Origin: DATLSM01 sp049585815
GTDB lineage: Bacteria; Actinomycetota; Thermoleophilia; Solirubrobacterales; 70-9
DNA length: 49,299 nt
Direction: 5' to 3'
Assembly (NCBI GenBank): GCA_049585815.1
Contig: JBAVAR010000063.1
Location: forward strand, 1-49,299
Shown: positions 23,489-32,379 of the stretch, piece after piece
How the letters are laid out: every line of letters begins with the position of its first letter
How positions within the stretch are numbered: the stretch's first letter is position 1
Program-made: the position numbers and the translations under genes
Notes under the pieces: generated by a model
Seen by the model: only the letters and a program-made list of their open reading frames with translations
Databases searched by the model: none
What the model was told of the DNA's origin: nothing

Positions 23489-24045
23489 GCGGAACGGGTC
23501 GGCCTCGGCGGCCGCGGCTCGGCGAGCCGGCGGCGGAGGCCGAAGAAGTAGTCGGCGCCGCTGATCACGGTTGCGGCCACAGCGGCATAGACGAGAAGGT
23601 TGACCCACAGCGGCGCCGGGTTCTCGGCGATCAGGGCGAAGACCGCGGCGATCTGGAGCACCGTCTTCACCTTGCCCAGCCAGCTGGCGGCGATCACGAT
23701 GCCCCGCTCGGCGGCGATCGCGCGCAGGCCTGTGACCGCGATCTCACGGGCGATGATCACCATTGCGACCCAGGCTTCAAGTCGGTGCAGGGAAACGAGC
23801 GAAACCAAAGCGGCGACGATCAGGAGCTTGTCGGCGAGTGGATCCATCAGCTTGCCGAAGGTCGTGACGGCGTCCCGGGAACGAGCGAAGTAGCCATCGA
23901 GGCCATCGGTCAGGGCGGCCAGGGCAAAGACAGCTGCAGCGAGTGCGTCGCCGTTCGGGGTCTCCCCCAAAAGCGCCACGACCACAACCGGCACAGCGAG
24001 AATCCGCAACAGGGTCAGTGCGTTGGGGAGATTGAGCGGGAACAT
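23485..24045 (-). CDS. pgsA: CDP-diacylglycerol-glycerol-3-phosphate 3-phosphatidyltransferase
   Basis: 186 residues with four to five membrane segments. The CDP-alcohol phosphotransferase motif is complete: Asp50-Gly51, Ala54-Arg55, Gly64, Asp68 and Asp72 (DGYFAR...FGKLMDPLADK). The beginning NLPNALTLLRI is typical of PgsA. It makes phosphatidylglycerol phosphate at the inner membrane, the committed step for phosphatidylglycerol and cardiolipin. It follows the MMPL gene by 6 bp and is probably in one operon with it and the ferritin-like lipoprotein. Confidence 0.93.
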   Translation of the reverse strand: MFPLNLPNALTLLRILAVPVVVVALLGETPNGDALAAAVFALAALTDGLDGYFARSRDAVTTFGKLMDPLADKLLIVAALVSLVSLHRLEAWVAMVIIAREIAVTGLRAIAAERGIVIAASWLGKVKTVLQIAAVFALIAENPAPLWVNLLVYAAVAATVISGADYFFGLRRRLAEPRPPRPTRSA

Positions 24046-24051
24046 CCCCGC

Positions 24052-26271
24052 TCAACCGCTCTCCGCCGGCTCCCCGCCCCCCGCCTCCCCGGCCGCCAGC
24101 TTGGCGTCGCGGGCGGCGAAGTAATCCTCGCCCTCGATGCTGATGTGGGGGACGATGCGCTCCATCCAGCTCGGCAACCACCAGGCGCGCTTGCCGAGCA
24201 GCACCATCACCGCGGGCACCAGCAGGCAGCGCACAATGGTCGAGTCGATCGCGATCGCCATCGCCAACCCGACCCCGAACTCCTTCACCACCGGGTCGCC
24301 GTTGAGGACGAAGCTGGCAAAAACACAGACCATGATCGCCGCCGCCGAGGTGATCACCCTGCCGGTGTTGGCGAGGCCTTCGGTCACCGCGCGGGTCTCA
24401 TCGCCTGTCTGCTTGAAGTGTTCGCTCATCTGGGTCAGCAGGAAGACCTCATAGTCCATCGAGAGACCGAAGAGGATCGCGAACATCAGCAGGGGGACGA
24501 AGCTGACGATCGGGATCGCCTGGTCGAGCCCGATCAGCGAGATCCCCCAGCCCAGCTGGAAGACCGCGGTGACCACGCCGTAGGCCGCGGCAACCGAGAG
24601 CAGGTTCATCGCCGCCGCCTTGATCGGCACCAGCAAGGAGCGGAAGGCGAGCAGCAGCACGATGAAGCTGAGTCCGACCACGATCGCGATCATCAACGGC
24701 AGCTTGTCGCCGATTTGGGTCGCGAGGTCGATGTAGCCTGCGGTCTGGCCCCCGACGTAGGCGGTCCCACCCGTCCCCGCAGTCGCCTTCGGGATCACCG
24801 GGGACCTCAGGTCTTCGACAAGTTCCACCGTTGCGTTGTCCCACGGCGCTGAGTCCGAGATCACCGTGAAGACCGCCACCGTTCCCGCCTTGTCAAAGGT
24901 CGGCGAGCCGACGGCGGTCACGTCGTGGGTGGCGGCGACCTTCTTCTCGAGGGCTGGCAGGGCCTGGCGGGCGTCTGAGGGCGTCTTGAATTCGGAGGCG
25001 ATCAGCAGCGGCCCGCTGTAACCGGGGCCGAAACCCTGCTCAAGCCCGTCGTAGGCCTGGCGGGAGGTGGTCGACGTCGGCAGCGCGCCGATGTCGTTCT
25101 GTCCCAGTTCCAGCTGGGTGACCGGGGCGGCGAGGATGAGTAGAACGATGAGGGCGCCGATCGCCGAGCGCCATGGCCGCGCGGCGACACCCTCCGCCCA
25201 GCGCAGCCAGCCGTGCGGCTTCTTGTCGTCTGGGTGGGTCTTGCCGAGCTGCACGCGCAGCGAGTTGATCCGCGGACCAAGGGCACCGAGCATCGCGGGC
25301 AGAAGCGTGATCGCAGCCAGCACGGCGATGACGACGGCGATCGCCGCGGTGAAGCCGAGGGTGCTGACCAGCGGAATGCCCGCGAATGCCAGCGAGCAGA
25401 GTGCGATCACGACGGTGGTGCCGGCGAAGAGCACGGCGCCGCCCGCCGTCGCGGCGGATCGCGAGATCGACTCGTGCATCTCCATGCCCTCACCGAGCTG
25501 GAGTTTGTGTCTGGTGACGATGAACAGCGCGTAGTCGATCCCCACCCCAAGGCCGATCATCGTGGCCAGGGTGAGAGCGACGCCCGGCACTTCAACCACG
25601 TGCTCGAGCAGGCGGATGATCGAGAGCGCGCAGGCGAGACCAAGCACGGCAGAGAAAATCGGCAGCATCATCGCCGTCGCGGTGCCGAAGGCAAAGAGCA
25701 GGATCACGATCGCCGCGGCGATGCCGACCACCTCGCTGGACTCGGTCGCCGGTTTTGACAGTTGCTGGCCGACGTAGCCGCCGACGGATGCCTGCAGGCC
25801 GGCCGCCCTTGCCGGACCGGCGGCGTTGAGCACGGCCTGGGCCTGGCTCTGGTCGATTTCGCCGGGGCCGAGGCTGAGGACGACCGGGATGTAGGCGACG
25901 GTGCCGTCCTTACTCAGGAGGTCACTGGCCTGGGGACTGAGTGGATCGACCGCCGAGTTGACGTAGCTCAGCCGGCCCAACCGTTTCGCCGTTTCGGAGA
26001 CCGCGGAGCTGTAGCGGGCTTCCGTCAGCTTGCCCCGCGGGGCCTCGAGCACCAGCGGGTTGCTGCCGTAGGCCTGTTCGGGCAGGTTGTGTTCGAGCAG
26101 TTCAGTTGCCTTCGTCGACCCGGTGCCGGGCAGGGTCAGGTTTTCGCTCGTCTTGCTGCCCGCCGTCTGGCTGGCCACAACCAGCGCCACGGCCGCCACC
26201 ACCCAGAGGCCGATTACGGGCCAGTGGTGGCGCGAGCAGAAGCGGCCGATCGCATAAAGGGGGCCTGTCAT
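24052..26271 (-). CDS. MMPL family RND transporter
   Basis: 739 residues with about twelve membrane segments in two halves, each starting with one segment, a large external domain and then five to six clustered segments. Typical MMPL features: GTGSTKATELLEHN near residue 50, a GLGVGIDYALFIVTRH motif in the first membrane cluster and FGLSMDYEVFLLTQMSEHF in the second, both with the Asp-Tyr pair used in proton relay. Such proteins move lipids or drugs across the inner membrane. No mycolate genes are nearby. Co-transcribed with a lipoprotein upstream (14 bp) and pgsA downstream (6 bp), which hints at a lipid or envelope task. Confidence 0.92.
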   Translation of the reverse strand: MTGPLYAIGRFCSRHHWPVIGLWVVAAVALVVASQTAGSKTSENLTLPGTGSTKATELLEHNLPEQAYGSNPLVLEAPRGKLTEARYSSAVSETAKRLGRLSYVNSAVDPLSPQASDLLSKDGTVAYIPVVLSLGPGEIDQSQAQAVLNAAGPARAAGLQASVGGYVGQQLSKPATESSEVVGIAAAIVILLFAFGTATAMMLPIFSAVLGLACALSIIRLLEHVVEVPGVALTLATMIGLGVGIDYALFIVTRHKLQLGEGMEMHESISRSAATAGGAVLFAGTTVVIALCSLAFAGIPLVSTLGFTAAIAVVIAVLAAITLLPAMLGALGPRINSLRVQLGKTHPDDKKPHGWLRWAEGVAARPWRSAIGALIVLLILAAPVTQLELGQNDIGALPTSTTSRQAYDGLEQGFGPGYSGPLLIASEFKTPSDARQALPALEKKVAATHDVTAVGSPTFDKAGTVAVFTVISDSAPWDNATVELVEDLRSPVIPKATAGTGGTAYVGGQTAGYIDLATQIGDKLPLMIAIVVGLSFIVLLLAFRSLLVPIKAAAMNLLSVAAAYGVVTAVFQLGWGISLIGLDQAIPIVSFVPLLMFAILFGLSMDYEVFLLTQMSEHFKQTGDETRAVTEGLANTGRVITSAAAIMVCVFASFVLNGDPVVKEFGVGLAMAIAIDSTIVRCLLVPAVMVLLGKRAWWLPSWMERIVPHISIEGEDYFAARDAKLAAGEAGGGEPAESG

Positions 26272-26285
26272 GCGCGCATCATCGC

Positions 26286-26864
26286 TTACGGAGCGGGCGT
26301 GGTGCCCGTCTCAAAGGGGGCTGGAACTGAGCCGAGCGGTCCGGCGCCGAGGGCCTGGCGCAGCAGGACCAGGTGCTGGGCCTGGTTGGTCGCGGTCGAG
26401 GCGATCATCGCCCGAGGCCAGCCAGCGGTCAGCCTGGCGACCTCGTCGAGGTCCCCGACAACCCCCTTGCCTTCCAGCTCGTAGGCGAGAGCGAGGAAGT
26501 CGGCGCGGGTTTTGACGCCGGAGTACTCGAGCGCCTCCCTTTCACCGGCGACCTTGACCGGGTCCACCTGCCCACCGAGGCCGCGAATCGCCTTGAGCAG
26601 TGCGTCGACGTGTTCTTGGTCCTGTGCTCTCAGCTTGACCAGCAGTGGCCCGTCCCTCCAGCTCGCAGGTCCACCGAAAAGCGAGAGGCCGTGATCATAG
26701 GCATCTACTATCGCCATTTCGCGCCCGATCGCCGTATCAAGCAGGGCCACGTTGGCCTCCCGTTCGCCCTGGCGGCTCGTTGTCCCCGCGCTCCCACCAC
26801 CGCATCCGGCGAGCATCAGGCCGGCCGCCGCCACGAGGCAGAACGTGATTCGGTTCCCGACCAT
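26286..26864 (-). CDS. Lipoprotein with ferritin-like domain
   Basis: 192 residues. A lipoprotein signal peptide ends at Cys21 (MLAGC) followed by Gly/Ser. The rest is alpha-helical with the pattern of ferritin-like lipoproteins (EANVALLDTAIGREMAIVDAY, then AQDQEHVDALLKAI, and a final AQHLVLLRQALG helix). Several His/Glu residues in these helices could bind a di-metal centre, though the full set of ligands is not certain. It would be anchored on the outer membrane face. ATG 26864 is only 18 bp from the divergent start of the uracil-DNA glycosylase. A TAGGCT at 26883-26878 is a candidate -10 that overlaps that other start codon. Confidence 0.8.
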   Translation of the reverse strand: MVGNRITFCLVAAAGLMLAGCGGGSAGTTSRQGEREANVALLDTAIGREMAIVDAYDHGLSLFGGPASWRDGPLLVKLRAQDQEHVDALLKAIRGLGGQVDPVKVAGEREALEYSGVKTRADFLALAYELEGKGVVGDLDEVARLTAGWPRAMIASTATNQAQHLVLLRQALGAGPLGSVPAPFETGTTPAP

Positions 26865-26882
26865 GGAGAGGCGGCGAAGCCT

Positions 26883-27578
26883 ATGAGCTCGGGCGAGGAC
26901 GGTGCGCTACTCGACCTGGCCGCGGAGATCCACGCCTGCCGCCGCTGCCCGCGGCTGGTCGAGTGGCGCGAGGCCTGCGCCGCCGATCCGCCCCCTCGCT
27001 TTCGCGGACAGCATTACTGGGCGCGACCCCTGGACGGCTTCGGCGACCCCGCCGCGCGGGTGCTGATCGTGGGACTTGCTCCAGCCGCCCATGGCGCCAA
27101 CCGCACCGGCCGCATGTTCACCGGCGATCGCTCCGGCGAGTGGCTGTTCGCGGCCCTGCACCGAGCCGGCTACGCCAACCGCCCCATCTCCGAGCGGCGT
27201 GGGGATCTGCTCCGTCTGCGCGATGCCTACGTCACCGCGGTCGTGCGCTGCGCCCCGCCCGCCAACAGGCCGCTCCCCGCCGAGCGCGATAGCTGCCTCC
27301 CCTATCTGGAGCGCGAGCTGATCCTGCTCGAAGGCTGCCGGGTCATCGTCGCCCTCGGCGCCTTTGCCTGGGATGGCGCGCTGAGGGCGGCGCGTGCGTT
27401 GGGAGCTGAGACACCGCGACCGCGACCGCGCTTCGGCCACGGGGCCGAGGAGCGGCTGGGAAACTGGGCACTGCTGGGCTGCTATCACCCCAGCCAGCAG
27501 AACACCTTCACCGGCAGGTTGACCGCGCCGATGCTGGACGCAGTCCTGGTCCGAGCGGGTGAGCTGGCGGCGGCCTAG
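26883..27578 (+). CDS. Uracil-DNA glycosylase family 5 (UDGb)
   Basis: 231 residues from ATG 26883. Motif 1 GLAPAAHGANRTGRMFTGD and motif 2 HPSQQNTFTGRLT are the family 5 signature, lacking the catalytic Asp/Asn of classical Ung. Four cysteines, 19, 22, 123 and 138, are placed to bind the [4Fe-4S] cluster. The enzyme removes uracil, and in relatives hypoxanthine and other deaminated bases, from DNA in base excision repair, useful in a high-GC genome. The frame extends far upstream, but homology begins here. Its promoter would have to lie inside the divergent lipoprotein gene. Confidence 0.92.
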   Translation: MSSGEDGALLDLAAEIHACRRCPRLVEWREACAADPPPRFRGQHYWARPLDGFGDPAARVLIVGLAPAAHGANRTGRMFTGDRSGEWLFAALHRAGYANRPISERRGDLLRLRDAYVTAVVRCAPPANRPLPAERDSCLPYLERELILLEGCRVIVALGAFAWDGALRAARALGAETPRPRPRFGHGAEERLGNWALLGCYHPSQQNTFTGRLTAPMLDAVLVRAGELAAA

Positions 27579-27853
27579 GGCCGGCCCGGGGTGCGGATCA
27601 ATCGGCGCCGCCAGGACCGGGGCTTGTTTGGATCGCGCCATCTTCCAGCCCTCGACTTGCGGCCCTTCGGGGTCTGAGCGCGCGGTGATGGCGTGGGGGA
27701 GAAGATCGCCGCCGCCCGAGCCGGCGCGTCGGCCTACGCACGACTCGCCGGCGGCCCTGCATGTATTGCTGGTGGCGAGGGCAAGAAGAGACCGGGCGGT
27801 TGGGCCGCGTTTTCACCAGTAGCTTTCTGACCATGCAGGAGGGAGATTCGAGC

Positions 27854-28252
27854 TTGCTTCGCGCCTTGGCGTCCATCGCCGCCCTCGCGATCGCCGTCCT
27901 GCTCGCCGGCTGCGGCTCCTCCTCCGCGCCGGGCCCTCCGGCGCAGAGCCGCGCCCAACACCCGTCGCAGGCGAGCACATCAACCGCCCCTCCGGGGGCT
28001 GCGGCGCGTGCCTGCCACAGCCCCCTCGGCGCGGTCGGGCAGTTGCGCGCCGCCGGAACCGGATGCTCGATCGGACGGGTGATCGCAATTGACTGGCGCA
28101 ACAGACCCGCCTGCTCTTCCCCCTCGGCGGCCTCCCGCCGCTCCTGCACGGTCTCCGGCTATCTCTGCCTGGCAGCCACCACGGATGCCGGCATCGCCGT
28201 CAGCTGTGCGAAGGAGGGCCGCGCGATCTCCTTCATAGACAAGCGAGGCTGA
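27854..28252 (+). CDS. Small lipoprotein of unknown function
   Basis: About 132 residues from TTG 27854, chosen because AGGAGGGAG at 27837-27845 lies 8 nt upstream. An ATG at 27833 in frame is the alternative but has no such site. The lipoprotein signal peptide ends at Cys20 (LLAGC), followed by Ser/Pro/Ala-rich low-complexity sequence. The C-terminal 75 residues hold six cysteines (ACHSP, GCSIG, ACSSP, SCTVSGYLC, SCAKEG), probably forming disulfides. The upstream 270 bp hold no other gene. I do not recognise the family. tRNA-Thr follows 18 bp later. Confidence 0.72.
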   Translation: MLRALASIAALAIAVLLAGCGSSSAPGPPAQSRAQHPSQASTSTAPPGAAARACHSPLGAVGQLRAAGTGCSIGRVIAIDWRNRPACSSPSAASRRSCTVSGYLCLAATTDAGIAVSCAKEGRAISFIDKRG

Positions 28253-28256
28253 GACT

Positions 28257-28262
28257 TAGAAT
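28257..28262 (+). promoter_or_regulatory. Candidate -10 element for tRNA-Thr
   Basis: TAGAAT ending 8 bp before the first base of the tRNA at 28271. No strong -35 is evident at 16-18 bp upstream. Confidence 0.5.
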
Positions 28263-28270
28263 GGCCCGGC

Positions 28271-28343
28271 GCCGGCGTAGCTCAGTTGGTAGAGCACTTC
28301 ACTCGTAATGAAGGGGTCCCCGGTTCAAGTCCGGGCGTCGGCT
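28271..28343 (+). tRNA. tRNA-Thr (CGU)
   Basis: 73 nt. Acceptor GCCGGCG (28271-28277) pairs with CGTCGGC (28336-28342) with one G-T pair; discriminator T at 28343. The anticodon stem CTTCA/TGAAG encloses CTCGTAA with anticodon CGT at 28304-28306, reading ACG. The T-arm is CCCGGTTCAAGTCCGGG. CCA is not encoded. Confidence 0.96.
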
Positions 28344-28360
28344 TTCATTCCGCGCTGTCC

Positions 28361-29254
28361 TCAGGTGGGGTGATCCAGGGTCGCGATCCAGCGATCGGCC
28401 CAGGGGGCAATCAGGTTGGCGCGAGTGAAGATTCCCGGGCGCTTGGTCGAGCATTCGCCGAAGCCGGCTTGGGTGATGCCGATCTCGATCGTGCCCCGGT
28501 CGTGGGGCAGCGTCTCCAACAGCGGACCGCCGCTGTCGCCGTGGCAAACGCCGGAGTCGAACTTGGGGAAGTCGATCGCGCAAATCCGCCCCGGTAACCC
28601 TTCGCAACGTTTCCCCTCGATCACCGTCTTCGCCCACATCAGCCATTCCGTCGGTTCGGTCTGACCGTAGGAGGTCTGCCCCCAGCCGGCCACCATCGCG
28701 CGGGTGCCGGTGCGCACGCGCTTGGCCTGGGCCGGTGTGGCGAGGCTGATCGTCGGCGCCGTCGTCGGCGTCGAGAGCACGAGCAGGGCGGCGTCACCGA
28801 AGACGATCGGGGAAGTCGCGCTGGCTTTGTAATGGGGGAAGACCACCACCTGCGATACGCCCGATACCTGACGTTCGGGAGCAGCCCAGTCGACGTTTCC
28901 GGTAACCACGCGATAGCCGGAGGCTTCGTTGGTTACACCGGTTTCCAGATCGACGGCGCAGTGAGCCGCGGTCAGAACGAGGTTGGGCGCGAGCACCGTC
29001 CCGCTGCAGAGACCTGCTTCTTCATTTCCCCTGAAATCGATGACGAACGCCATCCAGGGAAAGGTTCCCGGTTCGGCGACCTGCCCCCCGACAACCGATG
29101 TTTGGGCGACGGGCCCCACCGCGCTCCGCGCCCGGGCGAGTGGCACCACGAGGAGGAGTGAGATGGAGGCGAGGGCCAAGGCCAGGCTCGCCGCTCCCAC
29201 CAGGGAGCGCTGGCGCGCTGGCGTGGCGAAGGCTGTCGGGGCGGGGGGTCTCAT
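28361..29254 (-). CDS. Secreted trypsin-like serine protease (S1)
   Basis: 297 residues. A signal peptide or anchor covers roughly residues 17-45. The mature start VVGGQVAEPGTFPWMA matches the IVGG activation site of chymotrypsin-fold enzymes. The catalytic triad is complete: His98 (LTAAHC), Asp154 (GDAALL) and Ser241 (GDSGGP). Cysteines flank these sites as in extracellular proteases. It should cleave proteins outside the cell. The activation site suggests a zymogen. It lies downstream of the acyltransferase gene (81 bp gap) in a run of minus-strand envelope genes. It is convergent with tRNA-Thr. Confidence 0.9.
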   Translation of the reverse strand: MRPPAPTAFATPARQRSLVGAASLALALASISLLLVVPLARARSAVGPVAQTSVVGGQVAEPGTFPWMAFVIDFRGNEEAGLCSGTVLAPNLVLTAAHCAVDLETGVTNEASGYRVVTGNVDWAAPERQVSGVSQVVVFPHYKASATSPIVFGDAALLVLSTPTTAPTISLATPAQAKRVRTGTRAMVAGWGQTSYGQTEPTEWLMWAKTVIEGKRCEGLPGRICAIDFPKFDSGVCHGDSGGPLLETLPHDRGTIEIGITQAGFGECSTKRPGIFTRANLIAPWADRWIATLDHPT

Positions 29255-29335
29255 CGGTGATCGAGGGCCACACCGAGTCTACGGTGCGACCGAGCTGATC
29301 CCTGCAACAACTAAAGCGCCGCTTTGCTTCGCACC

Positions 29336-31279
29336 TCAACGGACCAGGCAGCTGTGACTCTCGCCACCGCCCGCCGGGAACGCCTTGGCCAGAGCCTGGG
29401 CGATGAGGCGGCTTCTCGCCACGTAACCGGGTGAGGTGAAGTGAATGCCATCTTCGATGAACCACTTGTCCCTCACCGCCCCCGCCCAATCGTAGATCCG
29501 CAGGTTGGGATAGGAGCGGCAGGCTTCGCGCAGGGCGCCGTCCCAGAGTCGCATGTTGTGCTCGGAGTAGGGGCCGCTTTGGACCAAGGATCTGACGTTC
29601 ACCCACATCACCGGCTGCTTGCCGATCACCGACATCATTCGCCTGATCCGCGCGATCTGATCGACGCTGGAGCCGACGTAGACGTCGGCGGCGTCGTTGG
29701 TTCCGAGGGCCAGCACCCAGCAGCCGCGGTATCCCCGACCGCGCCAGGCGCGCGCCACTTCGTAGGCATTTGGCTGACCTTCGAAGGTCTCGACGATCGA
29801 CCGTGCACCCGAGATCTCGAAATGCTGCGTGGTAGCGCCGACGCGCGCATATTGGGCGCTAATCCGCTGCTGGGGGTCGGGCAGGTATTCGGGTGAAATC
29901 AGGCCCTCGGAGGTTGAATCGCCGATGTGAATGACAGAGCGGCAAGAGGTGTGACCGGGCAACCTGGCTTCTGCCGGCGATGCACCCGGAAGGCGGGTGC
30001 GGATCGTGCGGGCGATCACCGGGCTCGAGGCGGCGGGAGCGGGACTTGAGCCGACCCCGGCCAGGCCCAGGCTGGCAAGGACCAGAATTGCGGCCAGCGC
30101 AGTGAGAACCGCCCAGCCCCGCCGCGGGATCTCCGCTGGGCGCCACCCACCGGCCCTGGCCCTGCTCAGCAGGCGTCCGAGCGCGCCGTGGCGGACCGGC
30201 TCCTCGAGATAGCGCCAGGAGAGTGCCGCGATCAGGAAGGTAGCTCCCACCTGAAGCAGATCGCGGAGGGGATCGACGCCGTGGGCGCCAGCCGGGGTGG
30301 TGAGAACGATGATCGGGTAGTGCCAGAGATAGATCCCATATGAGCGCACGCCAATCCAGCGCAGTGGGCGCCAACCGATGATCGAGCCCAGCCTGCAGGC
30401 GGGATGGGCGAGGGCGGCGATCACGAGGGCACTCGCCGCGGCGAGGACGACAAAGCCGCCGCGGTAGAGGAAGGGGGAGTACTCGTTTGTTCGCCAGACC
30501 ATGTAGCCGATCGCAAGCAGACCGGCGAGACCGAGGCCGTCGAGGACGCGGCGGGCGCCGGCGACGATGTTGATGCTCAGGCGGCGGCTGGGCCAGACCA
30601 TCGCCAGGGCCGCGCCGACGAGCAGCTCGCAGGCGCGGGTGTCGGTCCCGTAGTAAACGCGCGAAGGGTCGAGGCTGGGGTGGTAAAGCAGCGCCATGGT
30701 GGCCGCTGAAGCCGCGGCGAGGAGCAGCGTCGCTCCGGCAAGGCGGGGTCGCACCCCAGAAGGGAGCGGCGCCTCCCGGACGAAGCGGAGACCGAGCAAG
30801 AGAATGAATGGCCAGACGATGTAGAACTGCTCCTCCACCGCGAGGGACCAAAGGTGGTTGAGGGGCGAGGGCGGACCGAAGCGGGCGAAGTAGGAGACAT
30901 GCTGAAAGATCAGCCACCAATTGCTGACGTAGAGCAACGCGGCAGCGACCGCTTCGCGGAAGCTGGGCGGTTGGTGGGGACCGATCACCGTCACCCAGGC
31001 GAGCACCACAGCGAGCATCAGAAAGAGGGCGGGCAGCAGGCGTCTGGCGCGACCCAGCCAAAAGCGGCCGAGCCGGATCGCGCCCCGCCGCGCCCACTGG
31101 GCGAGCAGGAGATCGGTGATCAGGTAACCGCTGAGGGTGAAAAAGACGCCGACCCCAAGCAGCCCGCCGGGTGCCCAGCCGAGGCCGAGATGAAAGGCGA
31201 TGACCGCGAGCACGGCCAGCGCCCGTAGCCCATCCAGCCCGGGCATGTAGCGCCTTCTGCGCTCGATCGGCTCAGGCAT
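29336..31279 (-). CDS. Acyltransferase 3 (OafA/YrhL-like) fused to SGNH domain
   Basis: 647 residues. The first 380 are an acyltransferase 3 domain with about ten membrane segments. It begins with YMPGLDGLRALAVLAVIAFHLG, which includes the catalytic-type His, and contains GVGVFFTLSGYLI and the NHLWSLAVEEQFY motif. After a linker, residues from about 455 form an SGNH domain: HIGDST (Ser), GTNDAAD (Asn) and DGIHFTSPGY (Asp-x-x-His). Such fusions acetylate cell-wall polymers, as in peptidoglycan or polysaccharide O-acetylation; the membrane part passes acyl groups outward and the SGNH part transfers them. The acceptor here is unknown. Confidence 0.92.
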   Translation of the reverse strand: MPEPIERRRRYMPGLDGLRALAVLAVIAFHLGLGWAPGGLLGVGVFFTLSGYLITDLLLAQWARRGAIRLGRFWLGRARRLLPALFLMLAVVLAWVTVIGPHQPPSFREAVAAALLYVSNWWLIFQHVSYFARFGPPSPLNHLWSLAVEEQFYIVWPFILLLGLRFVREAPLPSGVRPRLAGATLLLAAASAATMALLYHPSLDPSRVYYGTDTRACELLVGAALAMVWPSRRLSINIVAGARRVLDGLGLAGLLAIGYMVWRTNEYSPFLYRGGFVVLAAASALVIAALAHPACRLGSIIGWRPLRWIGVRSYGIYLWHYPIIVLTTPAGAHGVDPLRDLLQVGATFLIAALSWRYLEEPVRHGALGRLLSRARAGGWRPAEIPRRGWAVLTALAAILVLASLGLAGVGSSPAPAASSPVIARTIRTRLPGASPAEARLPGHTSCRSVIHIGDSTSEGLISPEYLPDPQQRISAQYARVGATTQHFEISGARSIVETFEGQPNAYEVARAWRGRGYRGCWVLALGTNDAADVYVGSSVDQIARIRRMMSVIGKQPVMWVNVRSLVQSGPYSEHNMRLWDGALREACRSYPNLRIYDWAGAVRDKWFIEDGIHFTSPGYVARSRLIAQALAKAFPAGGGESHSCLVR

Positions 31280-31332
31280 GAGAGGACCAACACGATGGCA
31301 TTCCTACAGGCTAGGTCGCCTGCCGGAAATCG

Positions 31333-31368
31333 CTGCTCGCCGCTTCAGCGGCCAGCAGTTAGGTTTTT
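31333..31368. terminator. Hairpin between secreted protein and acyltransferase genes
   Basis: CTGCT-c-GCCGC, loop TTCA, GCGGC-c-AGCAG at 31333-31358: ten base pairs with one central mismatch. On the plus strand it is followed by TTAGGTTTTT, on the minus strand preceded by the complementary A-run. It sits about 20 nt after the minus-strand stop at 31378. It probably ends that gene, though the T-tail faces the plus direction. Confidence 0.5.
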
Positions 31369-31377
31369 GCGCTCTGC

Positions 31378-32379
31378 CTACCAGCTCCTCGCCAGCTGGC
31401 TGGTGAACTGCGGGCCGGTGAGCGGGATGTCCTCGGCGCCAGGAAAGGAAACGGCGAGCGAGCCGGTCCAGCTCGGTGTGCCGCCGCCGGCCTGTAGATA
31501 GGCGCCATCGCCACTGAAGGGGGAGGGCGGGAGGAGCGCGGCAGAGTTGAGGGCGCTGTCGGTGGTGAAGGTATGGGCGGGGGCGAGGCCGAGGGCGAGC
31601 CTGTCGATGGCGACCTGGCCCTCGCTCTGCTCGACGGCGGCAATGTAGTGCGCCGGGCCGGAGCCGTCGCCGATCGCGTCAAAGGCGGTGAGGCCGAGGG
31701 GGGATTTCCAGAAGGCTTGCAGGAAGGTGGCCTTTGGCCCGCTCGGGCTGGGAGGAATCGTCCGGTTCGGAACGCCCGCCGCGTGCAGCACCCCAAGCGC
31801 AGCGGGTGGAAGCCAGGCGGCGCGGCGCGACGATCTGAGGATCCGGGAGGACCTGGAGCAGTGCGACGGCGAGGGGACGACGACCTCACCCCTGGCGCTG
31901 TGCACGTGGGCGTCGGTGTAGCCGCCCTCGCCTTCGAAGGACACCGCGCCGCGGAACACTCCAGCGCGGGAGGCCAGGCCGCAGCCCTGGGATCCGAGGC
32001 GGGTGACCTTGCCGGTGGGATGGAAGCGCACCGCGACCCGGCCAAACCCGGGGAACTGGGCGCGTATTGAGCTGGCGCTGGCCTCGCCGCGGGCAATGTA
32101 GGTGGAGGAGGCGGCGCCGAAGGAGGTTGGAGCCCCGTGTCCCTTCGCCGAGACCCCGAGGAAGGCCCCCAGGGATCCGGCGCTGAGGGCTTTGGGGCGG
32201 AAGACACTGAGGGTCACGGTCGAGCCGCTCCCGCTGACGTGTATCCGGTAACCGCCACCACCATTGAGGTTGAACTCCGGCTGCGGTTTGGCGGCCGCGA
32301 TCGCGGGAAGGAGAGCCGCCGCCGCGCAGGCGACCGCGACGATTGTGAGAGCGCCGCGCCGGGTTGCCGCGCGGCTCAC
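31378..32379 (-). CDS. Secreted protein of unknown function coupled to a protease
   Basis: 333 residues. GTG at 32379 overlaps the stop codon of the upstream protease gene (GTGA), which sets the start. The signal peptide spans about residues 8-32 and ends AIAAA. The mature part begins PEFNLNGGGGYRIHVSGSG and looks beta-rich, with Gly/Ser-rich strands; two cysteines lie mid-protein. No known domain was recognised. Coupling to a trypsin-like protease suggests they act together outside the cell, for example as substrate, inhibitor or partner. This is inference. A hairpin follows the gene. Confidence 0.78.
   Translation of the reverse strand: MSRAATRRGALTIVAVACAAAALLPAIAAAKPQPEFNLNGGGGYRIHVSGSGSTVTLSVFRPKALSAGSLGAFLGVSAKGHGAPTSFGAASSTYIARGEASASSIRAQFPGFGRVAVRFHPTGKVTRLGSQGCGLASRAGVFRGAVSFEGEGGYTDAHVHSARGEVVVPSPSHCSRSSRILRSSRRAAWLPPAALGVLHAAGVPNRTIPPSPSGPKATFLQAFWKSPLGLTAFDAIGDGSGPAHYIAAVEQSEGQVAIDRLALGLAPAHTFTTDSALNSAALLPPSPFSGDGAYLQAGGGTPSWTGSLAVSFPGAEDIPLTGPQFTSQLARSW

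Noticed and set aside
23464..24852. Long plus-strand open frame opposite pgsA and the MMPL gene
   Set aside because: Composition is dominated by His/Gln/Arg/Asp as in shadow frames; pgsA and MMPL motifs on the other strand are complete.
27598..28149. 183-codon minus-strand frame opposite the small lipoprotein
   Set aside because: It is Arg/Ala-rich and lacks features, while the plus strand has a strong ribosome-binding site, a lipobox and regular cysteines.
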